Source of the DNA: Streptomyces zaomyceticus
GTDB taxonomy: Bacteria > Actinomycetota > Actinomycetes > Streptomycetales > Streptomycetaceae
DNA: 64,000 nucleotides
Assembly (NCBI RefSeq): GCF_014656215.1
Contig: NZ_BNBZ01000017.1
Span: 108,034-172,033 of the forward strand
Reading direction: 5' to 3'
Shown: piece by piece, positions 1 through 7,486 of the stretch
How the letters are laid out: each line of letters opens with the position of its first letter
Numbering within the stretch: position 1 is the first letter of the stretch
Notes under the pieces: generated by a model
The model's database searches: none
Told to the model about the DNA's origin: nothing
What the model saw: only the letters and a program-made list of their open reading frames with translations
Translations under genes and position numbers: made by a program

Positions 1-32
1 GCCGGCCGGGCGCGGCCATGGCTGCGACGGCT

Positions 33-300
33 GTGTCCGGGTGCGGGAATGACTGGTACGGCCGCGCCCGGGCGGGTACGCCCCTGGGCCGCGTGTCCGG
101 GTGCGGGAATGACTGGTACGGCCGCGCCCGGGCGGGTACGCCCCCGGGCCGCGTGTCCGGGTGGGCCATTGGCTGCGACGGCTGTGTCCGGGGTGTGTAC
201 GGCCCCGGGCCGCCGTGTCCGGGTGCGGGAATGACTGGTACGACCGTGCCCGGGCGGATACGCCCCCCCGGGCCGCCGTGTCCGGGGGTGCCGGCATTGC
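33..300. repeat. Imperfect 60-bp tandem repeat array
   Basis: Two near-identical 60-bp copies lie at 33-92 and 93-152. Each opens with GTGTCCGGGTGCGGGAATGA. Degenerate or truncated copies begin at about 153, 184, 215 and 278. Reading frames run through the array on both strands, but they are low-complexity Pro/Gly/Arg translations and do not look like proteins. The rest of 1-593 is GC-rich non-coding sequence downstream of hrdD. Confidence 0.8.
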
Positions 301-593
301 CGGTACGGGGCCGTATCCGGGCGCGCACGGCCCCGGCCCGTACCGGCGATGTCAGGGCGCGCACGGCCAGGGCGCCGTGTCCGGGCGCGGGCCGCCCCCG
401 GGCCCGCTGTCGCCGACGGCGGGCGCGCCCCACGAGGGCGCCCGCAGCCGACGTCGTATCCGCACGGGTGGTGCGGGTGGGAACCCCGGGTCCGGCCGGA
501 GGCCGGCACGGCCCGGGGCGCCGCAGGCGCCGACCCCGCCCGGGACGACCGGGCGGAGCCCCGGGGCACCCGGGGCCCAGGCAGCCGGCCGCC

Positions 594-1595
594 CTAGGCC
601 ACCGCGTCGAAGCCCGTGTCGTGCGCCATCTTCTTCAGTTCCAGGAGCGCGTGCTTCTCGATCTGGCGGATCCGCTCCCGCGTGAGGCCGTGCTGCTTGC
701 CGACCTCGGTCAGCGTCCGCTCGCGCCCGTCCTCGATCCCGTACCGCATACGGATGATCGAGGCGGTCCGGTGGTCGAGCTTGTCGATGAGGTCGTCGAG
801 CTCCTCGCTGCGCAGCAGCGTGAGCACCGACTGCTCGGGCGACACCGCCGACGTGTCCTCGAGGAGGTCGCCGAACTGCGTCTCGCCGCCGTCGTCCACC
901 GACATGTTCAGCGAGACCGGGTCGCGCGCCCAGTCGAGGACGTCGACGACCCGCTCGGGCTTCGTGTCCAGCTCGGCCGCGATCTCCGCCGGCTCGGGCT
1001 CCCGGCCGTGCTCCCGGTTGAACTCGCGCTGGACCCGGCGGATCCGGCCGAGCTCCTCCACGAGGTGGACGGGGAGCCGGATGGTGCGGGACTGGTCGGC
1101 GATGGACCGGGTGATGGCCTGGCGTATCCACCACGTCGCGTACGTGGAGAACTTGAAGCCCTTCGCGTAGTCGAACTTCTCGACCGCGCGGACCAGGCCC
1201 GCGTTCCCTTCCTGGATCAGGTCGAGCAGCGGCAGTCCGCTGCGCGGATAGCGCCGCGCCACGGCCACCACGAGCCGCAGGTTGGACTTGATGAAGAGGT
1301 CCTTGGCACGCTCGCCCTCGGCGACCAGCGCTTCGAGCTCCTCACGGGCCGCCCCGCCGGCTTCGCTCTCCACCTCCCCGTCGAGGATCTGCTGGGCGTA
1401 GACGCCCGCCTCGATCGTCTGGGAAAGCTCGACCTCCTTGGCGGCGTCGAGCAGGGGCGTGCGCGCGATCTCGTCGAGGTACATGCCGACCAGGTCGCGG
1501 TCGGCGATCTCCCCGCCCACGGCGCGAACGCTGCTTGCCCGGCCGGCCCCGCTCTTGGCGGAGGTCTGACGACGGGCGACGGCACGGGTTGCCAT
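594..1595 (-). CDS. hrdD: RNA polymerase sigma factor HrdD (sigma-70 group 2)
   Basis: This 333-aa protein is a non-essential primary-like sigma factor that would direct core RNA polymerase to housekeeping-type promoters. Region 1.2 (DLVGMYLDEIARTPLL) is near the N-terminus. Region 2 carries the core-binding and -10 recognition block (YATWWIRQAITRSIADQSR). Region 4.2 is a C-terminal helix-turn-helix (GLTRERIRQIEKHALLELKK). The sequence closely matches what I know of S. coelicolor HrdD, including the N-terminal MATRAVARRQ. I chose the ATG at 1595 because an AAGGGAG ribosome site lies 6-7 nt upstream and the N-terminus matches HrdD; an upstream in-frame start at 1658 adds 21 residues unlike the family. 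A sigma-R type promoter lies just upstream (1657-1683), which fits the known thiol-stress control of hrdD in S. coelicolor. Confidence 0.93.
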   Translation of the reverse strand: MATRAVARRQTSAKSGAGRASSVRAVGGEIADRDLVGMYLDEIARTPLLDAAKEVELSQTIEAGVYAQQILDGEVESEAGGAAREELEALVAEGERAKDLFIKSNLRLVVAVARRYPRSGLPLLDLIQEGNAGLVRAVEKFDYAKGFKFSTYATWWIRQAITRSIADQSRTIRLPVHLVEELGRIRRVQREFNREHGREPEPAEIAAELDTKPERVVDVLDWARDPVSLNMSVDDGGETQFGDLLEDTSAVSPEQSVLTLLRSEELDDLIDKLDHRTASIIRMRYGIEDGRERTLTEVGKQHGLTRERIRQIEKHALLELKKMAHDTGFDAVA

Positions 1596-1656
1596 GCGTG
1601 CTCCCTTGCTGAGTAGGTCGCGACACCCTTTCGGGTGCCCTGCATCCGACGGAAAC

Positions 1657-1683
1657 AACGACTGGAATCAGGACAGAATTCCC
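1657..1683 (-). promoter_or_regulatory. Sigma-R type promoter of hrdD
   Basis: On the minus strand GGGAAT (1683-1678) is followed by exactly 18 nt and then GTT (1659-1657). This fits the Streptomyces sigma-R consensus GGGAAT-N18-GTT. Transcription would start near 1650, giving a leader of roughly 55 nt that contains a small CACCC/GGGTG hairpin (about 1625-1638). Confidence 0.75.
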
Positions 1684-2123
1684 ACCCGGCACATGGATTT
1701 TCGCGATCATGCAGTATCCTGCGTCGCCGCCGCCCCTTCGGGCATGCCTCCGGCACCCACGGAGGTGCAGGTCAGACCGGGCACGGAGGGTGATTCGGCG
1801 CCGCTCGCGGGTTCCCGACCACACCGTCGGTGAGACTGCGATCACATGCGGCGCCATCCCTCAAGACGTCGGGACGGGCCGTCGGGTTGCCCACCCCGGG
1901 ACGAAGTCGCGCCGACCTGTTCAGCCGAGCGTTCACCCGAGCCGTGCCGACCGCGCGCCGGTGCCGCGCAGCCCCGTGAGCAGGAGCACGCACGACCCTC
2001 GCCGACCCGCGCGCAGGAGCCCGCCGACCGCGTTCCGCGCACCCGTCTCGGTCTCACGGACCAGGTCCTGGCCGCCCAGCGGACTAGGTCCCGAGCCCGT
2101 TACGCCCCACCCCGGCCCCGCCC
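1684..2123. other. Divergent intergenic region, no gene seen
   Basis: About 440 bp lie between the hrdD promoter and the -10 of the questin-oxidase-like gene. Short open frames exist on both strands, but none has a ribosome site or a recognisable protein sequence. Confidence 0.6.
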
Positions 2124-2129
2124 TACCGT
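2124..2129 (+). promoter_or_regulatory. -10 box of a probable leaderless transcript
   Basis: TACCGT at 2124-2129 ends 7 nt before the ATG at 2137, and there is no Shine-Dalgarno sequence. Transcription would start at or next to the start codon. Confidence 0.55.
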
Positions 2130-2136
2130 CGGCGCC

Positions 2137-3168
2137 ATGAGCGACGCATCCGGCACCGACGCATCCGGCACCCTCGACGAAGCCCTCGCACGCCTCCACA
2201 CCACGGGCCCCGAGCGCAACGGCTGGCTCACCAACCACGCCCCGATGGCCGTCGAGGCCCTGGTCCGCAACGGCCAGGCCTCGACCGTGCACCGCTGGCT
2301 GGATCGCTACGCGCACAAGCTGGAGGAGCTGCCGCCCCCGTACCGCCCGGTCACCGCCGACGGCTGGCGCGAGGCGCTCGGCGACCCGAAGAGGATCACC
2401 GACTGGACCCGTTTCTTCGCACGCGAGCTCGACGAGCACCCCTGGCGGGAGGTCCTCGCCGAGTGGTGGCCCCGGCTGCTGCCGGGCATCGCGGCCTCGG
2501 CGACGCATCCCGTGATCCGTACCGGTCATGCCGTACGCACCCTGCTGTCGTCCGGCGACGAGGGGGCGACCGCTCCGCGCCGTGCGGAGCTGGCGCACGC
2601 CCTCGGCTACTGGGCGGCCCGGAGTCAGCCGCTGCCGCCCCTCACCGCGCTGGCCGCGGCGCCGACTGCGGCGGCCGCGCTGGCTGCCGTACCGCCGGTT
2701 CCGGTGCAGGACGGCGGGATCCGGGACCGGCTCGTCCAGCTGACGGCGTTCCCGGCCTGGGGTGCGGCTCCGGACCCCGACACGGCGAAGGACCTGCTCA
2801 CCGAGCTGGTGACGGCGGCCACCCACCGGTACGCCACACACGGCCACGGCGAGCCGATCATGCTCGTTCACGCGGCGACCGCTCCGAACGCCGTCCTGCG
2901 CACCCTGCCCGCGCTCCCCCGCGAGCTGTGGGCCCCGAGCCTGGCGGCGGCGTGGGCGGCGGCGGCCGCGGTGACCGCCGCGTACACCCCGGCGGAGTCC
3001 GCGGCCCCGGCGGCGACCCCTCTCACCGCCGAGGAGGTCTTCGAGCGGGCGGCGGCGCACGGCGACGACCACACGATCAAGTTCACCGACACGGCGCTGG
3101 ACGTGGGCGATCCGCTCGCGCTCGCCGCCGCCGTCCGCGCGATCGAGCTGAACCCGCCGGTCTTCTGA
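2137..3168 (+). CDS. Questin oxidase-like protein (DUF4243 family)
   Basis: This 343-aa protein has the family's opening pattern of a short helix with LDEALARL followed by NGWLTNHAPMAVEALVRNG. The body is Ala/Leu-rich and helical, with conserved His residues near the middle (THRYATHGHGEPIMLVHAATAPNA). It ends with a DDHTIKFTDTAL block, also typical of the family. Questin oxidase of fungi opens an anthraquinone ring in a Baeyer-Villiger-like step, but the bacterial homologues mostly have no assigned substrate, so only the family is claimed. The next gene downstream is convergent. The start is the ATG at 2137. The N-terminal residues SDASGTDASGTLDEA contain a small direct repeat. The frame is open further upstream, but a TACCGT box placed 7 nt before this ATG argues for this start. 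Confidence 0.75.
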   Translation: MSDASGTDASGTLDEALARLHTTGPERNGWLTNHAPMAVEALVRNGQASTVHRWLDRYAHKLEELPPPYRPVTADGWREALGDPKRITDWTRFFARELDEHPWREVLAEWWPRLLPGIAASATHPVIRTGHAVRTLLSSGDEGATAPRRAELAHALGYWAARSQPLPPLTALAAAPTAAAALAAVPPVPVQDGGIRDRLVQLTAFPAWGAAPDPDTAKDLLTELVTAATHRYATHGHGEPIMLVHAATAPNAVLRTLPALPRELWAPSLAAAWAAAAAVTAAYTPAESAAPAATPLTAEEVFERAAAHGDDHTIKFTDTALDVGDPLALAAAVRAIELNPPVF

Positions 3169-3298
3169 CCTTCCGGGACCGGCCCCACCCGACCCGCCGA
3201 ACCGAATCGACCCGGACCGGCCGGACCGGCCGACCCGGACCGGCCGGACCGCCGGAACCGAACCGGACCCGCCGAACGCGCCCTACCCGAACGGCGAC

Positions 3299-4087
3299 CT
3301 AGCCGAACTGCACCGACCGCTTGGCCAGCCCCATCCAGAACCCGTCGATGACCGACCGCTCCGCGTCGAGGTCGCCGGCCGCGTCCGCCGCGCCCATCGT
3401 GACGAACAGCGGGGCGAAGTGTTCGGTGCGCGGATGGGCGAGGCGCCCGGCCGGCGACTTGTGCGCGAAGTCCAGGAGGGCGTCGACGTCGTGCGCGGCG
3501 AGGGCCTCGTGCCCCCAGGCGTCGAACTCGGCGGACCAGCCCGGCACCCCGCCCCCGGTGTGGCGGAGCGCGGCGAGGTTGTGGGTGAAGAAGCCGCTGC
3601 CCACGATCAGGACGCCCTCGTCGCGGAGCGGGGCGAGCCTGCGCCCGATGTCCATGAGGCGGCGCGGGTCGAGGGTGGGCATGGAGATCTGGAGTACGGG
3701 GATGTCGGCGCCGGGGAACATCTCGACGAGCGGCACGTACGCGCCGTGGTCGAGGCCCCGGTCGGGGATGTCCTGCACGGGCGTGCCGGGCGCGCGGAGC
3801 AGCTTGCGGACGGACTCGGCGAGCGCGGGCGCGCCGGGTGCCGCGTACTGGACGCGGTAGTAGTGCTCGGGGAAGCCCCAGAAGTCGTAGACGAGCGGGA
3901 CGGTCTCGGTGGCGCCGAGTGCCAGCGGGGCCTCCTCCCAGTGCGCGGAGACCATGAGGATCGCCTTGGGGCGCGGGAGGTCCGCGGACCAGGCGGCGAG
4001 CTCGCCGGGCCAGACGGGGTCGTCGGCGAGCGGCGGGGCACCGTGGGACAGGTACAGGGCGGGCATGCGTTCCAGCGTGGCGTCCAT
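3299..4087 (-). CDS. LigB/DODA-type extradiol ring-cleavage dioxygenase
   Basis: This 262-aa cytoplasmic enzyme belongs to class III extradiol dioxygenases of the 4,5-DOPA dioxygenase (YgiD) type, which cleave catecholic rings using a bound metal. The expected histidines are present: H15 (LSHGAPP), H49 (SAHWE), H114 (LDHGAYVPL), H169 (FFTHN) and H223 (RTEHFAP). Length is normal for the family. I start it at the ATG at 4087, preceded by GGAGGTGGTCGCC; an upstream in-frame start at 4132 would place the operator inside the coding region. It is divergent from a MarR-family gene, with inverted TTCAAG-type half sites between them. This implies repression by the MarR protein and induction by an aromatic or quinone compound. 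The natural substrate is unknown. Confidence 0.88.
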   Translation of the reverse strand: MDATLERMPALYLSHGAPPLADDPVWPGELAAWSADLPRPKAILMVSAHWEEAPLALGATETVPLVYDFWGFPEHYYRVQYAAPGAPALAESVRKLLRAPGTPVQDIPDRGLDHGAYVPLVEMFPGADIPVLQISMPTLDPRRLMDIGRRLAPLRDEGVLIVGSGFFTHNLAALRHTGGGVPGWSAEFDAWGHEALAAHDVDALLDFAHKSPAGRLAHPRTEHFAPLFVTMGAADAAGDLDAERSVIDGFWMGLAKRSVQFG

Positions 4088-4113
4088 GGCGACCACCTCC
4101 GACTTCCTCAGTT

Positions 4114-4173
4114 CTTGAAACTTCAAGCTCACCGTTCAGCAGCAGCGTAGACCGATATAGTTCAACTTTCAAG
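4114..4173. promoter_or_regulatory. Probable MarR operators between dioxygenase and regulator
   Basis: CTTGAA-AC-TTCAAG at 4114-4127 is an inverted repeat 26 nt before the dioxygenase start. A second cluster, TTCAACTTTCAAG, at 4161-4173 lies 24-36 nt before the marR start, over its -35 area. The shared TTCAAG/CTTGAA half site on both sides suggests autorepression plus repression of the dioxygenase. Confidence 0.6.
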
Positions 4174-4196
4174 AATGAGTCGTAGGATTGGGCATC

Positions 4197-4694
4197 ATGG
4201 GAGACATGACCGAACCCCGCTGGCTCAGCGACGAGGAGCAGCACGTCTGGCGCGCGTACCTGCACGCCACCACGCTCCTCGAGGACCACCTCGACCGCCA
4301 GCTGCAACGCGACGCCGGAATGCCGCACATCTACTACGGGCTGCTCGTCCAGCTCTCCCAGGCCCCGCGCCGCCGGCTGCGGATGACCGAGCTGGCCAAG
4401 AGCGCCAAGATCACCCGCTCCCGCCTCTCCCACGCGATCGCCCGGCTGGAGAAGAACGGCTGGGTGCGGCGCGAGACCTGCGCCTCCGACAAGCGGGGCC
4501 AGTTCGCCCGGCTGACGGACGAGGGGACGGAGGTCCTCCGGCAGAACGCCCCCGGTCATGTCACCGCGGTCCGCCAGGCCCTCTTCGACCGGCTGTCCGC
4601 CGAGCAGGTGCAGCAGCTCGGCACGATCATGCGCGTCATGGCCGAGGGTCTCGAACCCCAGGGACCGGACGCGGACCTGCCCTGGCTCCGCTGA
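4197..4694 (+). CDS. MarR-family transcriptional regulator
   Basis: This 165-aa winged-helix regulator has the MarR layout. It has N-terminal dimer helices (DEEQHVWRAYLHATTLLEDHLDRQL), a wHTH recognition helix (LAKSAKITRSRLSHAIARLEKNGWVRRE), the conserved wing DKRGQFARLTDEG, and C-terminal dimerisation helices. It likely represses itself and the divergent extradiol dioxygenase, releasing DNA when a phenolic or quinone ligand is bound. Three starts are possible: TTG 4188, ATG 4197 and ATG 4206. TAGGAT at 4183-4188 may be a -10 box placed 8 nt before ATG 4197, giving a leaderless transcript, so I favour 4197. Confidence 0.88.
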   Translation: MGDMTEPRWLSDEEQHVWRAYLHATTLLEDHLDRQLQRDAGMPHIYYGLLVQLSQAPRRRLRMTELAKSAKITRSRLSHAIARLEKNGWVRRETCASDKRGQFARLTDEGTEVLRQNAPGHVTAVRQALFDRLSAEQVQQLGTIMRVMAEGLEPQGPDADLPWLR

Positions 4695-4733
4695 GCGAAC
4701 AGCGGCGGAACCAGGGCAGGGAGTGCGATCAGC

Positions 4734-4797
4734 GGGCTCAGTGTGACCACTGGGCTCAATGTGACCACTGGGCTCAGTGTGACCACTGGGCTCAGTG
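4734..4797. repeat. 18-bp tandem repeat in a 3' region
   Basis: The unit GGGCTCAGTGTGACCACT occurs at 4734-4751, 4752-4769 (one base different) and 4770-4787. A partial copy at 4788-4797 runs into the stop codon of the MFS gene (4792-4794). It sits between the convergent ends of marR and the exporter, where no hairpin terminator is evident. Confidence 0.85.
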
Positions 4798-6321
4798 GGC
4801 GATGACGGGCACCTTCACCTCGTCGTCCGCGCCCTCGCCGGACCCGGCCACGACACCCATGTCCGGCTTGCCGGTGTTGATCAGGGTGAACGCGATCACG
4901 GCCGAGACGACCAGGATGCCGACGGCCCACCAGATGGCCGCCGTGTAGCCCTCGACCATGCCCTGGAGCTGGAGCAGCTTCTGCCCGGCCGGGGTGGTCG
5001 CGCCCGCCGCGTTGTCCGTCAGGTACGCGGTGGTCGCCGAGGCGGCGATCGTGTTCAGCAGGGCCGTACCGATGGCGCCGCCGACCTGCTGCGAGGTGTT
5101 GACCATCGCGGAGGCCACACCGGCGTCCCGCGGGTCCACGCCGAGCGTCGCGAGCGACATGGCCGGCATGAAGGCCGTACCCATGCCCAGACCCAGCAGC
5201 AGCTGCGCGGGCAGGATCAGACCGGCGTACGAGGTGCCGATCTCCAGCTGGGTGAGCAGCAGCATGCCGACACCGGCGGTCAGGAAGCCGGGGGCCATCA
5301 GCATGCGCGGCGGGACGCGGGTCATCAGCCGCGTACCGATCTGCGTCGAGCCGATGATCATGCCCGCGATCATCGGGAGGAACGCGAAGCCCGTCATGAC
5401 CGGCGAGTAGCCCTTCACGACCTGCAGGTAGTAGGTCAGGAAGAGGAACAGGCCGAACATCGAGATGACGGCGAGACCCAGCGACAGGTAGACACCGCCG
5501 CGGTTGCGGTCGGTCAGGACGCGCAGGGGCAGGAGCGGGGACTTCACCTTCGCCTCCGTGAGGACGAAGGCGAGGAGCAGCACCGCGGATCCGATGAAGA
5601 GGCCGATGGTGCCGGCGTCGCTCCAGCCCTCGGACTCGGCGCGGGTGAAGCCGTACACGAGGGCGACCAGACCCAGGGTGGAGAGGATCACGCCGGGGAT
5701 GTCGAGCGTGGAGCGGTTGCGGCCGCCCGCGGGCTCACGGATCACGAGGTACGCGCCAACGGCGGCGACGATGGCGAACGGGATGTTGACGAAGAACGTC
5801 CAGCGCCAGTTCAGGTACTCGGTGAGGAAACCGCCGAGGATGAGACCCACGGCGCCGCCACCACCGGCGATCGCGCCGTAGATGCCGAAGGCCTTGGCGC
5901 GCTCCTTGCCGTCGGTGAAGGTCACGGCGAGCAGCGAGAGCGCGGCGGGCGCGAGCAGCGCGCCGAAGGCGCCCTGGAGCGCGCGGGCACCGAGCATCAT
6001 GGCCTCGCCGGTCGCGGCCCCGCCGAGGGCGGAGGCGGCGGCGAAGCCGATCAGGCCGACGACGAAGGTGCGCTTACGGCCCCACAGGTCGGCGATGCGG
6101 CCGCCGAAGAGGAGCAGACCGCCGAAGGCGAGGGCGTAGGCGGTGATGACCCACTGCCGGTTGCCGTCCGAGATCCCGAGGTCCTGCTGGGCGGAGGGCA
6201 GGGCGATGTTCACGATCGTCGCGTCGAGCACGACCATCAGCTGGGCGAGGGCGATGAAGACGAGCGCTTTCCAGCGGCCCGGGTCGGCGTGGGTCACGGT
6301 GTGGTCGGGAACTTTGGGCAT
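4792..6321 (-). CDS. MFS multidrug exporter, DHA2 (14-TMS) family
   Basis: This 509-aa proton-driven drug exporter of the EmrB/QacA type sits in the cytoplasmic membrane. The first helix carries the DHA2 signature VVLDATIVNIALPSAQQDLG. The A-like motif GRIADLWGRKRTF follows TM2, and the antiporter motif C-like stretch IAGGGGAVGLILGGFL lies in TM5. Fourteen hydrophobic segments can be counted. I start it at the ATG at 6321, which has AGAGGTGG 8 nt upstream; the in-frame GTG at 6333 overlaps that ribosome site. The TetR-family gene lies 80 bp upstream in the same direction, so the pair is likely a TetR-controlled efflux unit. The substrate cannot be read from sequence. Confidence 0.9.
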   Translation of the reverse strand: MPKVPDHTVTHADPGRWKALVFIALAQLMVVLDATIVNIALPSAQQDLGISDGNRQWVITAYALAFGGLLLFGGRIADLWGRKRTFVVGLIGFAAASALGGAATGEAMMLGARALQGAFGALLAPAALSLLAVTFTDGKERAKAFGIYGAIAGGGGAVGLILGGFLTEYLNWRWTFFVNIPFAIVAAVGAYLVIREPAGGRNRSTLDIPGVILSTLGLVALVYGFTRAESEGWSDAGTIGLFIGSAVLLLAFVLTEAKVKSPLLPLRVLTDRNRGGVYLSLGLAVISMFGLFLFLTYYLQVVKGYSPVMTGFAFLPMIAGMIIGSTQIGTRLMTRVPPRMLMAPGFLTAGVGMLLLTQLEIGTSYAGLILPAQLLLGLGMGTAFMPAMSLATLGVDPRDAGVASAMVNTSQQVGGAIGTALLNTIAASATTAYLTDNAAGATTPAGQKLLQLQGMVEGYTAAIWWAVGILVVSAVIAFTLINTGKPDMGVVAGSGEGADDEVKVPVIAH

Positions 6322-6401
6322 GGGGGTAGCCACCTCTTGGCACGTACTGGCGAAAAAAGGACGTATGCGTAAGTCGAAACGGGCGGAGCGCTAGGAGGCC
6401 G

Positions 6402-7076
6402 TCACGGCGTCCGCGGCGAGCAGGAGTCGCGCCTCAGGTCCTCCAGGGTCACGGCCGCCCCGGGCAGCTCGGAGCGCGCGGGCGCTTCCAGGCCGTCGAG
6501 GAACAGCTGCAGATGGCGATGGACGAACTGGTCGAAGCCGGCGCCGCAGGCCGTTCCCGGCAGCGGGCGGGTCAGCTGGGAGACCGCGACCATCAGGTCC
6601 CCGACACCGACGTCGGCGCGGAGCCGGCCGGCTTGCTGGGCGCGGTCGACGAGCGACTGGACGGCTTCCTCCAGGCGTTCGCGCTCGACCGTCAGGTCGG
6701 GATGGTCCTTGTCGAAGGCGCCGTCGAGCATCGGGCACAGGGCGCCGATGCGCTCGTCGGCGGCGGCGTGGGTGAACCGCCGGAGGCCGGCGAAGACGTC
6801 GTCCTCCTCGGCGGCCCGTTCGGCGAGCTCGGTGACGCGGGCCATGATCGAGAGCACGACCTCGCGGACGAGGTCGTTGCGCTCGGGGAAGTTCCGGTAG
6901 AGCGTGGCGTTCCCGACGCCGGCCCGGCGCGCGACCTCGTCGTACGGCACCTGGGGGCCGAACTCGACGAACATCTCGCGGGCGGCCGACACGATCCGCT
7001 CGCGGTTGCGCAGGGCGTCGGCGCGTGGCCGGGGTACGCGGCGGGCGGGCGCGGTGTCGGCGGCGGCACTGGTCAC
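6402..7076 (-). CDS. TetR-family regulator
   Basis: This 224-aa protein has an N-terminal TetR helix-turn-helix (ERIVSAAREMFVEFGPQVPYDEVARRAGVGNATLYRNFPERNDLV) and an all-helical ligand-binding C-terminal domain. The start is a GTG with GAGGAGGTCGTGGC upstream. It precedes the DHA2 exporter in the same orientation and is most simply its repressor. The C-terminal domain resembles the SbtR-like class that often sits beside drug exporters. No clear palindrome was found in the short gap before the exporter, so the operator may lie upstream of tetR and control both genes as one message. Confidence 0.87.
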   Translation of the reverse strand: MTSAAADTAPARRVPRPRADALRNRERIVSAAREMFVEFGPQVPYDEVARRAGVGNATLYRNFPERNDLVREVVLSIMARVTELAERAAEEDDVFAGLRRFTHAAADERIGALCPMLDGAFDKDHPDLTVERERLEEAVQSLVDRAQQAGRLRADVGVGDLMVAVSQLTRPLPGTACGAGFDQFVHRHLQLFLDGLEAPARSELPGAAVTLEDLRRDSCSPRTP

Positions 7077-7486
7077 GCCACGACCTCCTCACATCACTCG
7101 GGACTCAGGACTCGGTACTCAGGACTCGGTACTCAGGACTCGGTACTCGGTAACTCGGTGCGAGCCCGGAGGACACTCCTCCGGGGGTAATCCGGGTGTC
7201 CGGCGTATCCGGCCCCCGAGGTATCCGAGGTATCCGGGGTATCCGGGGTATCCGGGGAAGGACTCCCCACTTCGCTCAACACAGTCCTAAACGGGGACTG
7301 GGTCCCCGGTTATTTCCCGCCGCGTTCGTGACCTGGGTCACATCTCCACCCCCGGTCGGAATACCCACGATCGGGCCACCCGGCGCGCGCGCCGGTACCT
7401 CCCGTCACAGGCTGATCGCACAGCGCGGCCCCGCGACCACCGAAGGGGCCGCGCCGCCGACCTGCCCCCACCGGAGAGGCGTCCGT
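7077..7486. other. Intergenic region with two short tandem repeats
   Basis: The 410 bp upstream of the metalloprotease hold three copies of ACTCAGGACTCGGT (7103-7116, 7117-7130, 7131-7144) and a decaying tail. A separate 10-bp repeat, GTATCCGGGG-like, runs from about 7204 to 7258. A promoter for the + strand gene must lie between the repeats and 7470. I see no additional gene. Confidence 0.7.

Noticed and set aside
33..300. Repeats at the window start as a CRISPR array
   Set aside because: The copies are contiguous 60-bp units without spacers, and no cas genes are present.
6402..7076. TetR protein at 6.4 kb as the repressor of the TGACG-N3-CGTCA regulon
   Set aside because: No such site occurs near its own gene or the adjacent exporter, and it lies 24 kb from the first site.
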